Shown here in pieces: positions 9,542 through 18,158 of a DNA stretch of 64,000 nucleotides (position 1 is the stretch's first letter; the number at the start of each line of letters is the position of its first letter). The position numbers and the translations under genes are program-made. The notes under the pieces were generated by a model. The model had not been told where the DNA came from, searched no databases, and saw only the letters and a program-made list of their open reading frames with translations. The DNA lies in assembly GCA_964500445.1 (NCBI GenBank), contig CAZCOG010000003.1, positions 185,493 to 249,492 of the forward strand, read 5' to 3'. This DNA is from Persicitalea sp964500445 (GTDB lineage Bacteria; Bacteroidota; Bacteroidia; Cytophagales; Spirosomataceae).

Positions 9542-9793
9542 TTATTTCTCCAAAAGTCTTCTAAAACGATACTGTGTTCCGTAAAAAGGAATGAAACTGA
9601 TCAAGATTTCCTTCCAGGACATTTTCAAGTAGCGCATCCTGAACAATGCGATGGATGGAATGTAAAGCATTATACAGATTGAGAAGCCCAAGAAACGCAC
9701 TTCTTCGGCATTAGCGTTGGGAAAGGCCATGGGCAGAAGTCCAACTACTATGCCCCCGGCGATAACCAGCATCCAGTATTTAAATAAGGTCAT
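9542..9793 (-). CDS. Small membrane protein of unknown function
   Basis: An 83-residue protein that starts at an ATG and is followed by a clear terminator, which supports it being a real transcript. Two hydrophobic stretches are visible, at about residues 6-25 and 33-50, followed by a basic amphipathic tail (RMRYLKMSWKEILISF and a final RFRRLLEK). It would span the inner membrane twice. No family is recognised and its neighbours give no functional hint: gldD downstream is 147 bp from its start and has the same strand. Confidence 0.55.
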   Translation of the reverse strand: MTLFKYWMLVIAGGIVVGLLPMAFPNANAEEVRFLGFSICIMLYIPSIALFRMRYLKMSWKEILISFIPFYGTQYRFRRLLEK

Positions 9794-9940
9794 AAGCGAA
9801 AAGATTAAATGGCTGTGCTAATATAACCTTTAATAACCCAATTTTCAAAAACTTAAATTATGAGTTTCTTTATTTCTTAACTATCGCAATTCCAGTTGAG
9901 AATTGAAGATTGAAAGCAGCAATCGACGTAGCGTAGTATT

Positions 9941-10528
9941 TTACTTCCACTTCAACGTATTCAGCAACCGCATCGCATCCTGTTCAAGGTACTTGATGAC
10001 CGGGGCCAGGGAGTCGTTCTTGGTAGCAGTGGGGAAGTAAATCGCCCCGCGCAGGTAGTGGGTGGTGCTATCGGTGGTGTAAAACTGGAAAGGCGTAGGG
10101 ACGTCGCCTTCCAGGCGGATGAGGGTCGCCGTTTTTCCGGTTTGGGTCAGGATAGTCTGCTGTTGCACGGCGGTAGCGCGTATTTGGTGCTTGCCGGCCA
10201 GTTTATAGGCGTCGTCGATAAAGTCTGTCAGACGGGCGGGATCGCGGCGTACGGGTTTGTAAGTAAGCTGGATATTGGCGTCGAGTTTGGGGTAGTAGAT
10301 ATAGATCCAGTCCTTCTCGGCTAGTAACGAAGTGTCCGGCAGAATCACCGCCGCCTGCGAATATTCGAATTGATAGGGGTATTTATCAGGTAAAGCCTGG
10401 TAACTATGCGGAGGCAACGCAATCCGGTTATATCCCTTCGGTTTGGGAGCGTAGCTATCGCTCTTCTCTCCCGAACCGCAGGACGTAAGAGTCATCCCAA
10501 GAAGTACTAATAACGCAATCTCTCTCAT
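9941..10528 (-). CDS. gldD: Gliding motility lipoprotein GldD
   Basis: A 195-residue lipoprotein. A short signal peptide ends in a lipobox (LTSC, Cys17). The mature protein has the GldD hallmarks PKPKGYNRI, YPYQFEYSQAA, WIYIYYP, ITYKP-like LTYKP, FYTTDST.HYLRGAIYF and the C-terminal LLNTLKWK. GldD is one of the outer-membrane-associated proteins required for Bacteroidota gliding and for T9SS function, consistent with the T9SS-sorted proteins later in the window. In many relatives gldD follows gldE or ssb; here it is separated from those and lies 42 bp downstream of glmS on the same strand, so the two may be co-transcribed. Confidence 0.88.
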   Translation of the reverse strand: MREIALLVLLGMTLTSCGSGEKSDSYAPKPKGYNRIALPPHSYQALPDKYPYQFEYSQAAVILPDTSLLAEKDWIYIYYPKLDANIQLTYKPVRRDPARLTDFIDDAYKLAGKHQIRATAVQQQTILTQTGKTATLIRLEGDVPTPFQFYTTDSTTHYLRGAIYFPTATKNDSLAPVIKYLEQDAMRLLNTLKWK

Positions 10529-10570
10529 CGTGGCCTTTGACCGTTAATCCTTTTCCATTGACCCAAAAAA

Positions 10571-12409
10571 CTATTCTACGGTAACCGATTTGGCCAGGTT
10601 CCTCGGCTGATCCACATTTCGGCCCCGCATCACGGCTACGTAGTAGGAGAGGAGCTGTAGCGGAATCACTGACACCAGCGGTACCAGCATTTCGTGGGTC
10701 TTCGGTACTTCGATCACGAAATCCACCATCGTGGGAATAAGCGTGTCGCCCTCGGTGATGATGGCGATAACCCGGCCTTTGCGAGCTTTTACTTCCTGAA
10801 TGTTAGAAACGATTTTGTCATAAGAACTATCCTTCGTTGCCAGGAACACCACCGGCATATCCTCGTCGATGAGGGCAATGGGACCGTGCTTCATTTCGGC
10901 GGCTGGGTAGCCCTCGGCGTGGATGTAGGAGATTTCTTTGAGTTTCAAAGCCCCTTCCAGCGCCACGGGAAAGTTAAGACCCCGACCCAGATAAATGAAG
11001 TTACGGGCGTAGGTGAAGATATAGGCGATCTCCCTGATCTTTTCCGCATTTTGCAACACCTGCTCGACTTTGACGGGAATATTCTCCAGCTCGATGAGCA
11101 ATTGGCGGTAGTCTTCTTCCGAAATAGTCCCTTTTTTCTTGGCAGCGGCAACGGCCATGAGCGTAAGTACCGTCACCTGAGCGGTGAATGCCTTGGTACT
11201 CGCCACACCGATCTCCGGTCCGGCGTGCGTGTAAGCACCCGCGTCGGTCGCACGGGCGATGGAAGAACCCACCACGTTGCACACACCGAAAATGAGGGCA
11301 CCTTTGGATTTGGCCAGCTCAATAGCCGCCAGCGTGTCGGCCGTTTCGCCCGATTGCGAAATCGCGATCACGATGTCCTTTTCTTTGATGATCGGGTTGC
11401 GGTAGCGGAATTCGGAGGCGTATTCAACTTCTACGTTGATACGGGCAAGTTCTTCAAACAGATATTCGGCCACCAGTCCCGCGTGCCAGGAAGTACCACA
11501 GCCTACGATCACGATGCGTTTGGAAGCGGCGAGGCGGTCGAGGTAGCTGCGCAGGCCACCAAGTTGGAGGTGTCCATCGTCGGCCCGAACCCGACCCCGC
11601 ATACTGTCGGCGATGGAGCGGGGCTGTTCGAAGATTTCTTTAAGCATGAAATGCTCGTAGCCCCCTTTCTCAATGGCGTCCAGCTCCATTTCCAGCTTCT
11701 GGATGTAGGGCGTCTGCTGAACGTTATCGAGATTGAGGATATTCAATTCACCGTCTTTCACCACGGCAATGGCGTAATCATCGAGGTACACCACATCTTT
11801 GGTGTACTCCACGATTGGCGTAGCGTCGGAGGCAAAAAAGTACTCATCCTGCCCGATGCCGATTACCAACGGACTACCTTTGCGGGCAGCGATAAGTTGG
11901 CCGGGGTGCTCATCGGACATAATAACGATGGCGTAAGCGCCCACGACTTCCTGCAAAGCCAGTCGCACGGCTTCTTCCAGCGATTTTCCGGTTTCCTGTC
12001 GTACATCCTCAATGAAATGGATCAGAACTTCCGAATCGGTATCGCTCGTGAACTCGTGGCCTTTTTGTTGAAGTTTTTGCTTGAGCGTAGCGTAGTTTTC
12101 GATAATGCCATTGTGGATTATCGCCAGCTTGCGGTCGTTGGAGTAGTGCGGGTGAGCGTTGACGTCGTTGGGTTCACCGTGCGTAGCCCAGCGCGTGTGG
12201 CCCATGCCGAGCGTAGCGTGGGTATCTTTTTCCAAAAGCTCCGCTTCCAGATCCGCGACCTTGCCTTTTTTCTTGAAAACCTTTAACCCGCTTCCATTCA
12301 GCAAAGCCACACCTGAGCTATCATAACCTCGGTATTCCAGGCGTTTCAAGCCTTTAATAATCAACGGGTAGGCTTCTCGCTGACCTACGTAAGCTACGAT
12401 TCCACACAT
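10571..12409 (-). CDS. glmS: Glutamine--fructose-6-phosphate aminotransferase (isomerizing)
   Basis: A 612-residue enzyme of usual GlmS length that makes glucosamine-6-phosphate from fructose-6-phosphate and glutamine, the entry into UDP-GlcNAc for peptidoglycan and LPS. The N-terminal glutaminase domain starts MCGIVAYVG, with the catalytic Cys2 exposed after Met removal, and contains HTRWATHG and SDTDSEV. Two SIS isomerase domains follow (GCGTSWHAG; SQSGETADT; LGRGLNFPVALEGALKLKEISY), and the C-terminus ends in the usual KSVTVE. No glmS ribozyme is expected in Bacteroidota and none was seen. The upstream 100 bp carry a long inverted repeat. The enzyme functionally complements nagA further right, which feeds the same metabolite pool. 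Confidence 0.97.
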   Translation of the reverse strand: MCGIVAYVGQREAYPLIIKGLKRLEYRGYDSSGVALLNGSGLKVFKKKGKVADLEAELLEKDTHATLGMGHTRWATHGEPNDVNAHPHYSNDRKLAIIHNGIIENYATLKQKLQQKGHEFTSDTDSEVLIHFIEDVRQETGKSLEEAVRLALQEVVGAYAIVIMSDEHPGQLIAARKGSPLVIGIGQDEYFFASDATPIVEYTKDVVYLDDYAIAVVKDGELNILNLDNVQQTPYIQKLEMELDAIEKGGYEHFMLKEIFEQPRSIADSMRGRVRADDGHLQLGGLRSYLDRLAASKRIVIVGCGTSWHAGLVAEYLFEELARINVEVEYASEFRYRNPIIKEKDIVIAISQSGETADTLAAIELAKSKGALIFGVCNVVGSSIARATDAGAYTHAGPEIGVASTKAFTAQVTVLTLMAVAAAKKKGTISEEDYRQLLIELENIPVKVEQVLQNAEKIREIAYIFTYARNFIYLGRGLNFPVALEGALKLKEISYIHAEGYPAAEMKHGPIALIDEDMPVVFLATKDSSYDKIVSNIQEVKARKGRVIAIITEGDTLIPTMVDFVIEVPKTHEMLVPLVSVIPLQLLSYYVAVMRGRNVDQPRNLAKSVTVE

Positions 12410-12415
12410 AGGGTT

Positions 12416-12500
12416 AATTGTGAATTAGTGAATGCGGGAATTGTGAATATTGCTTTCGCCAGATCATCAAAAATATTCCGACATTCACTAATTCACAATT
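12416..12500. repeat. Long inverted repeat between the DUF4270 gene and glmS
   Basis: A 19-bp perfect inverted repeat (12416-12434 and 12482-12500) that extends inward to about 26 bp with two mismatches and leaves a ~34-nt loop. It fills most of the gap between the two minus-strand genes. It has no adjoining T run, so it is more likely a structured spacer or dispersed repeat than a simple terminator. Confidence 0.75.
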
Positions 12501-12509
12501 CCGCATTGA

Positions 12510-13937
12510 TTACTCCTTCGCTTCTGTATAAAAAACTAGCAGCTTTACATCTTCCGGCTTACTGCCGATGACCAGACGTGTCACACGGTTGTTGAGTTGC
12601 GACTGGTAGCGGGTACCACCTTGACCCAGAGCATCGGTATAGGCCGGAGTAACCAGGAAGCTGGCGTACTTCTTAACGCCCGAAATAATATTGTTCAACT
12701 GCGTGGTGATATGCCAGGTGTATTTATTAAAACGGCTGTCATACAGTACCGCAGGCGGCTCGGTACCACTCAATTTGACGTCGTTAAAGACTACCCGGAT
12801 ATTATTCAACTCATCGTAGTATGTGCGGTTGGTCGCATCAGTTTCCAGCAGAACCAAATAATTGGGAATGCCCAGACCCTGCTGGATGGCCGATAGATCA
12901 GGTTTGATACTGAGTTCGGCACGGTTAATCGCGATCGGTCTTCCACCACCCAGCGATTTCAAATAAGGAATCTCAATTTTCGTGCGGATACCTAAGGCAT
13001 CCTGAACATAAGTAGGACCGTCACCGGAAGGGCGGGGAACCAAAGGCTGCAATCCAGCCAGCGGCGTGCCGCTGCGGTCAGCGGTGACACGGTTGAAGCC
13101 AGCGCGGAAAATAGGTTGACCATTATTTTGGTTGACGGCGACGGCCAGAGCTACAAAAGAGGTAGCTGTGGTGTCGGTGGTAGTATGGTAATAAAGCCGC
13201 ATGGCTAGGGCATTGCTAATCGCCTGAAAGCCCAGCACTGCCGTATTTTTTTCGTCGGGAATTAAGGCAAAGCCGCCAAGAGTTTTGGCAAATTCAGCAT
13301 TAGTTTGGCCGCCGGTTTGGCCCGAAAGAGCAAACAATTCTCTGCCAAGATCATCGGGCAGACGAAATCGTAAAGTACCATTGCTGCGGGGAGTGGCGTT
13401 AAAAGTACGCTTAGCCAGAGGCGTCGGGTCGTAAGCGACAGTGCTGTTATTGTAATAAGGCCGGGTAGGGTCGATTACTTCCCGGATACGATGCACGGCC
13501 AGAGTTTGTGGCGGGATAGTGTCACCGTAGCTATAACTGTAATTGGTGACCAGTACCAGCGAGTCATATACCGGGGCGGTACCGAGGTCGAGCTGGGCGA
13601 AGAGCGACATCCTGATAAAACTGGATGCGGTGATAGTGCCAAAGAGCGGGTCCACATAGCGGCCCGCCAGGTAGTAGTCGGGATTCCCCGTACGCACCGA
13701 ATCTGCCAGAACTGTAGAGGTACGAACGGTCAGCGTATCGGTAAAAAGAGTTTCGACGGGGGTAAGCGGCGTCACGCCGATATTGCCGATGGGGTCGCAG
13801 CCACTAAGCAGCAGGGTGACCACGATGGCCACCCCGGCTAAGCTATTCCTGACCCACGAGGTCGTTGTAGAGGTTGTAGTACTGTTCGGAGAGATTGTCG
13901 TCCTCTTCGACGATATCGACACGCTTGGGTGATTCAT
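12510..13937 (-). CDS. DUF4270 family lipoprotein
   Basis: A 475-residue surface lipoprotein of the DUF4270 family. A hydrophobic stretch (NSLAGVAIVVTLLLSGC) ends in a lipobox with Cys47, and DPIGNIGV directly after it is typical of this family. The body is beta-rich, with recurrent segments such as YYLAGRYVDPLFGT. The function is unknown; the family often sits beside a GT5-like gene and panC in Cytophagales, as here. The only ATG is at 13937, giving an unusual Ser/Thr-rich extension before the signal helix and a 95-bp same-strand overlap with the upstream gene. A GTG at 13832 would remove the overlap but leave almost no charged n-region. Confidence 0.75.
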   Translation of the reverse strand: MNHPSVSISSKRTTISPNSTTTSTTTSWVRNSLAGVAIVVTLLLSGCDPIGNIGVTPLTPVETLFTDTLTVRTSTVLADSVRTGNPDYYLAGRYVDPLFGTITASSFIRMSLFAQLDLGTAPVYDSLVLVTNYSYSYGDTIPPQTLAVHRIREVIDPTRPYYNNSTVAYDPTPLAKRTFNATPRSNGTLRFRLPDDLGRELFALSGQTGGQTNAEFAKTLGGFALIPDEKNTAVLGFQAISNALAMRLYYHTTTDTTATSFVALAVAVNQNNGQPIFRAGFNRVTADRSGTPLAGLQPLVPRPSGDGPTYVQDALGIRTKIEIPYLKSLGGGRPIAINRAELSIKPDLSAIQQGLGIPNYLVLLETDATNRTYYDELNNIRVVFNDVKLSGTEPPAVLYDSRFNKYTWHITTQLNNIISGVKKYASFLVTPAYTDALGQGGTRYQSQLNNRVTRLVIGSKPEDVKLLVFYTEAKE

Positions 13938-14655
13938 TCAATAGTTTATTTAGTCCTTCGCCGAACTCTTCGTCTACCTTGACGATGGCATCGGCATACG
14001 CGCAACCGAGCTTGATAAAACCTTCGAAATCGGCGGAACGCAGGTGGGCCAGCGCCTCGTCGCTCACATCCATCGCCTTGGCTTTTTCCAGCAAATCGGC
14101 GTCAAATTTATCACTAAAAGCATTGTTATACACGGTAAAAACGCTTTTTGTGTCTTTGAACATCGGATCATTGCGGTAGGTCGTCTTCAAGTACATGGGA
14201 ATCAGGGCTGTCATCCAGTCGTTGCAATGCACGATATCAGGCGCCCAGCCCAGCTTCTTGACAGTTTCCAGCACGCCCTTGCAGAAGAAGATCGCCCGCT
14301 CGTCGTTGTCGTCGTAAAACTTATTTTTCTTGTCGAAGAAAACGGATTTGCGGTGAAAATAGTCTTCATTGTCGATGAAATATACCTGCAGCTTGGCATT
14401 GGGGATGGAAGCAACCTTGATCACCAGCGCTTTTTCCTCGTCACCAACCGTAATGTTGATGCCGGAAAGACGAACCACTTCATGGAGACGGTTTTTGCGC
14501 TCATTGATGAGACCGAAGCGGGGAACGAGAATTCGGATTTCGGCACCGCGGTCCTGCATATCGGCGGGTAATTGCCGCACGTAAGCGGCGACATCGGAGG
14601 TTTCTAGAAAGGGGTTAATTTCACTCGATACATACAAAATCCGTAGTTTGTCCAT
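13843..14655 (-). CDS. GT5 (glycogen/starch synthase) N-terminal-domain protein
   Basis: A 270-residue protein matching only the N-terminal Rossmann half of glycogen/starch synthases, which are normally near 480 residues. It begins MDKLRILYVSSEINPF, like the SSEVAPF start of GlgA, and keeps the family features HCNDWMTALIP and FTVYNNAF. The nucleotide-sugar-binding K-x-G-G loop expected after the N-terminal segment is replaced by FLETSDVAAY, and the C-terminal catalytic half is absent, so synthase activity is doubtful. The ATG at 14655 is chosen because a good promoter (14689-14719) lies just upstream, which rules out the TTG at 14691. It is divergent from panC and overlaps the downstream DUF4270 gene. 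Confidence 0.75.
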   Translation of the reverse strand: MDKLRILYVSSEINPFLETSDVAAYVRQLPADMQDRGAEIRILVPRFGLINERKNRLHEVVRLSGINITVGDEEKALVIKVASIPNAKLQVYFIDNEDYFHRKSVFFDKKNKFYDDNDERAIFFCKGVLETVKKLGWAPDIVHCNDWMTALIPMYLKTTYRNDPMFKDTKSVFTVYNNAFSDKFDADLLEKAKAMDVSDEALAHLRSADFEGFIKLGCAYADAIVKVDEEFGEGLNKLLNESPKRVDIVEEDDNLSEQYYNLYNDLVGQE

Positions 14656-14688
14656 ACAATTGTCAGGCGTTGGTGAAAAAAAGATTTG

Positions 14689-14719
14689 CAAAATTATACA
14701 AAAAAATCCCGAATTTCAA
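14689..14719 (-). promoter_or_regulatory. Bacteroidota-type promoter for the GT5-like gene
   Basis: Read on the minus strand, a TTG (14719-14717) lies 20 nt before TAATTTTG (14696-14689). This matches the -33 TTG and -7 TAnnTTTG consensus of the primary sigma factor in Bacteroidota. It predicts a start of transcription a few bases downstream and an ATG start at 14655. Confidence 0.65.
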
Positions 14720-14895
14720 TGTTTATTTCGAAGTAATTGTAATATTGCGCCATTTTGCCTTTCGACTACCTTGCGACCGGGCTTGCGCGTGGTGGCAGGG
14801 TAAAAGAGGGCGACCGGGTAGAAAATGAGACTCGCAGTTCTAAGTAATATTCCTCGGCTCCTAACCCTTTTAATGTTGTTCGCTAACCCTCCTTC

Positions 14896-15738
14896 ATGCT
14901 TCTCTTTACCGCTCCCGCCACGCTCAACTTTCACCTCAAGAAAATTCACACCCCCGGAGTCACGCTTGGTTTGGTACCCACAATGGGAGCGCTGCACGAC
15001 GGCCACCTCGAATTGGTCAAGCGCTCGGTTTCCGAAAATGCCCTGACTGTTGTCAGCATTTTCGTCAATCCACTGCAATTCAACAATCCCGATGATTTGA
15101 TCAAGTACCCCCGCACCCTCGATGCCGACCGCGCAATGCTGGAAAATGCCGGCTGCGATCTGGTATTTGCTCCTTCGGCGGAGGAAATGTACGCCCAACC
15201 ACCCCGGCTGAAACTCGACTTCGGAGAGCTGGAACGCGTCATGGAAGGTGCCTTCCGTCCCGGGCATTTTAGTGGGGTGGGCATTGTTGTGGCGCGGCTA
15301 TTCAATATGGTGCAACCCGATCGCGCCTATTTCGGACAAAAAGACTTGCAGCAAATCGCCGTGGTACGTCGGCTCATCGAAGATTTTGCATTTCCGGTAG
15401 AACTCGTGGCCTGCGCCACCGTACGTGAAGCCGATGGCCTGGCTATGTCGTCACGTAACCGCCGCCTGGGCCCTGAGGAGCGTGCACTGGCCCCGCTCAT
15501 TTCCCACACTCTGAACGGTGCCAAGGATCGGCTTCTGGCCAATCAATCAAAGGCAGCTGTAAAGCAGTTTGCGCGTGAGCAATTTGCCCGGCATCCCGAA
15601 TTCGGGCTGGAATATTTCGAGATCGCTGATGCCAGTAGTTTGCAGCTCGTGGACAGGCGTCAGCCCGAAGGACAGACAGCGCTATGCGTGGCGGTGAAGT
15701 TAGGTGAAGTACGGCTGATTGATAATATAGTTTTTTGA
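14896..15738 (+). CDS. panC: Pantoate--beta-alanine ligase
   Basis: A 280-residue enzyme of standard length that joins pantoate and beta-alanine using ATP in pantothenate and coenzyme A synthesis. Signatures are PTMGALHDGHLEL (the HxGH nucleotide-binding motif), FVNPLQFN, PGHFSGVGIVVARLFN, YFGQKDLQQ and SSRNRRL (the KMSKS-like loop region). It is cytoplasmic. It stands alone on the plus strand, divergent from the GT5-like gene, an arrangement repeatedly seen in Cytophagales. No panB or panD is in the window. Confidence 0.96.
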   Translation: MLLFTAPATLNFHLKKIHTPGVTLGLVPTMGALHDGHLELVKRSVSENALTVVSIFVNPLQFNNPDDLIKYPRTLDADRAMLENAGCDLVFAPSAEEMYAQPPRLKLDFGELERVMEGAFRPGHFSGVGIVVARLFNMVQPDRAYFGQKDLQQIAVVRRLIEDFAFPVELVACATVREADGLAMSSRNRRLGPEERALAPLISHTLNGAKDRLLANQSKAAVKQFAREQFARHPEFGLEYFEIADASSLQLVDRRQPEGQTALCVAVKLGEVRLIDNIVF

Positions 15739-15863
15739 AGCAGAAATCAAATGAAATCTGTTATTCTGAGTAACTCTATCTTTCGACTGTACTAAGGAGT
15801 ACCAGTACCATCACGCGCATTGATGTACTTAGAACTTGGGCTATCCTTTTTTATAGTGCGGGA

Positions 15864-18065
15864 TTATTCCACGACTAGCCAGGTATACCCTTCGGCGGGG
15901 ATTTTTAACTTTATTTCCGCCTCATATTCACGATTGAGTGGATAGCTTTCGGGCGAACCTCCCTGTTCGCTGATGGTTGCCTTGGTAGTTAAACCAGTGT
16001 AGTAGAGCGGTAGGCGGATCGTGCGGGTAATGGCCTCTTTCAGTGGGTTGTAAAGCATCACCAGGCCTTTCTTTGGCAAAGCAGGATTAACGTGCAAAAT
16101 GCCGTCCCAGTCGCGACCATCGGGGCGGCGGAGGTGAATGATGTCGGAATTGAGGATATCACGGTACTTTTTGTACCACGAGACTACCTCCTGCACGGTT
16201 TCCTTGGTATTTTCAGTATCGTAGAGCCGCGGGCCACGGTAGCAGGCCTGCACTCCCGCACCGTAGTACTGCATCATGAGCTGGCGGTAGTCGCCGAGGT
16301 GTTCGCTCAGGGGTTCGAGTACTGCTTCGGGTCCGCCACCCTGATACTTTGTGAGTGGCACAAACCCCCAGCCCATCGAAGGCGTTTTCTCCCAGGTTCC
16401 GTCGAAGATATTTTGCCGGTTCAGAATTTTCTGTTGCTCGCGTGAAAGCGAAAAATTAACTTCGCGGTAGCCGAGTGCGATTTTGTGGCTGCCATCCAGA
16501 AAGTACCAGTCGGGAGCGTTAATGTACACGCCCTGGGCGTTGAGATCACGATACAATCCTTTCTGCAATTCCATCTGTACCCAGCGTGAGTCTGCCAATC
16601 CCTTGTGTCCGGGATGGGTAGTGGAGGCGCAGAGGTCGCCGGGGTAGGGACCGTCGTGTTCGAGCAGATCGAAGCCGGTTTTGCTGATAAACGCTCTGAT
16701 TTTTTGTAAATAATCCAATCCCCAGCGGCTGGCCAGGCAGGGCGCGTGACCAAACTGCGCACCTTTGTCGGGTAAACCCGTCACTGGATCGATGACATCG
16801 TTCTCGTCATCGATGCGACGGCTGCTGAACAGCGAATAGCCGCCCAGCATAATGCCTTTTCCGTGAGCGTAGTCGGCCAGTTCTTTGAATTTACGAATGT
16901 TTGTGGCCGATGTGTCCTCCATATTCAGCCCGCTGCCAAAGCTCAGGATCACCATCTCGTAGCCCGTTTCGGCGCATTGGTCTACGACATGCCGAACCTG
17001 CGCCGGATCGGTGCTTACCAGATGCATGAACACCGGATTCTGCGTGGTCCAGGGTGCGATGGTCCGGTACATCTGTCGACGGGCCAGACCGTTACGTTCG
17101 CGGTCGTAGCTGTCGAGCAGCAATTCGTAGCTGCGTACCGATTCCAGCGAATCGCCGGGCGCGAGCGTAACGCCAATGCCGCCATTGGGATATATTTCCA
17201 TCAGGCAGGGCGTCTGGTAGTTGTAGTTGACCTGCGAGGTGTAGCTCGAATCCACCTTCCAGTGCGTGGCCTGATCCGACAACTCGTAGCGCATGGCGTT
17301 GTTGTAGGCGTAGTCATTTTCGATATAAATCTTCTGCGGTTTCTTCATTTCTTCCGGCGAACCTACCACCGCCGACTCTTCCTCGGGCATCGCCAGAATC
17401 TCGTTCACGACCTGATCGACCCGCACTTCCCCCGAACGTGTGTTGAGTACCGTTACCCATTTGCGCAATGCGGGCAGACCGTCGTAAATCGCGTAATGGA
17501 CATCAACCATGATTCCCCGCAAACTGGGCAGGGTGGAGGCGAAGTGTAACGTCAGTTCCTGCCCGCTTGGTAGTTGGCGGTTCGTGGTCCAGGTTGTGGG
17601 CTGCCAGGCGAGGCGATTGGTCAGCGGGGCTACCGAAAAATCGACCAATTGAAAGTCGGCTTCGTTTTTCTTAAAGCCGTCGATCCACTCTTCCCGCAGG
17701 TAAGCGTGTTCGGTTTGGCCGTAGAGTCCGCCGACCTGGTAGGTCTGCCCATCCAGGACCAGCCGTGCTTCGGGCCTGACCGAGCGGATGAATTGTTGAC
17801 CCGTGCTGAGGTTCTGAAAATCTACCGTGGCGGCATTGGGTGTCAGGCGAATCCGGCGCTGAATGAGGCCGTTGGATAGCAAAATATCCTTACCACCCGT
17901 GGCCTGGTAGATTCCGGCTTTCAGTCCCGTATTATCCAGGAGCCAATCTTGCGTAGTGGGAGCAGGTTTATTTTCGGGGAGGGTTTTCAGTTTGGCTGAA
18001 TATGATTGGCTGAAACTACCCGTGTTCAGGCACACGAGGCCAAGAAGGAGGAGAATAATTCGCAT
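15864..18065 (-). CDS. Secreted GH36-like glycoside hydrolase (alpha-galactosidase-like)
   Basis: A 733-residue exported protein with a signal peptide ending near FSQ (about residue 20). An N-terminal beta-sandwich (to about 330) precedes a TIM-barrel-like region with strand motifs such as MVILSFGSGLNMED, GIMLGGYSLFSSRR, LLEHDGPYPGD and GVYINAPDWYFLDG; these resemble clan GH-D enzymes (GH36/GH27), where Asp residues at strand ends act as nucleophile and acid. The C-terminus is a small beta domain (HVNPALPKKGLVMLYNP). The likely role is release of alpha-linked sugars from a polysaccharide in the periplasm, but the exact specificity cannot be read. It is convergent with panC and divergent from the M28 peptidase. 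Confidence 0.65.
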   Translation of the reverse strand: MRIILLLLGLVCLNTGSFSQSYSAKLKTLPENKPAPTTQDWLLDNTGLKAGIYQATGGKDILLSNGLIQRRIRLTPNAATVDFQNLSTGQQFIRSVRPEARLVLDGQTYQVGGLYGQTEHAYLREEWIDGFKKNEADFQLVDFSVAPLTNRLAWQPTTWTTNRQLPSGQELTLHFASTLPSLRGIMVDVHYAIYDGLPALRKWVTVLNTRSGEVRVDQVVNEILAMPEEESAVVGSPEEMKKPQKIYIENDYAYNNAMRYELSDQATHWKVDSSYTSQVNYNYQTPCLMEIYPNGGIGVTLAPGDSLESVRSYELLLDSYDRERNGLARRQMYRTIAPWTTQNPVFMHLVSTDPAQVRHVVDQCAETGYEMVILSFGSGLNMEDTSATNIRKFKELADYAHGKGIMLGGYSLFSSRRIDDENDVIDPVTGLPDKGAQFGHAPCLASRWGLDYLQKIRAFISKTGFDLLEHDGPYPGDLCASTTHPGHKGLADSRWVQMELQKGLYRDLNAQGVYINAPDWYFLDGSHKIALGYREVNFSLSREQQKILNRQNIFDGTWEKTPSMGWGFVPLTKYQGGGPEAVLEPLSEHLGDYRQLMMQYYGAGVQACYRGPRLYDTENTKETVQEVVSWYKKYRDILNSDIIHLRRPDGRDWDGILHVNPALPKKGLVMLYNPLKEAITRTIRLPLYYTGLTTKATISEQGGSPESYPLNREYEAEIKLKIPAEGYTWLVVE

Positions 18066-18158
18066 AGAGAATGGAGGACTTTTAGCCCAATATAGGTAGA
18101 ATCTCCTTAGTTTGCCCCTGATTTTATCCCTCTTAATTACCTCTAAGTACCTTTTGCC

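Noticed and set aside
10694..12286. 530-residue plus-strand ORF antisense to glmS
   Set aside because: It is fully covered by the unmistakable glmS gene; its composition (His, Gly, Phe, Val rich) is what an antisense frame of this codon usage produces.
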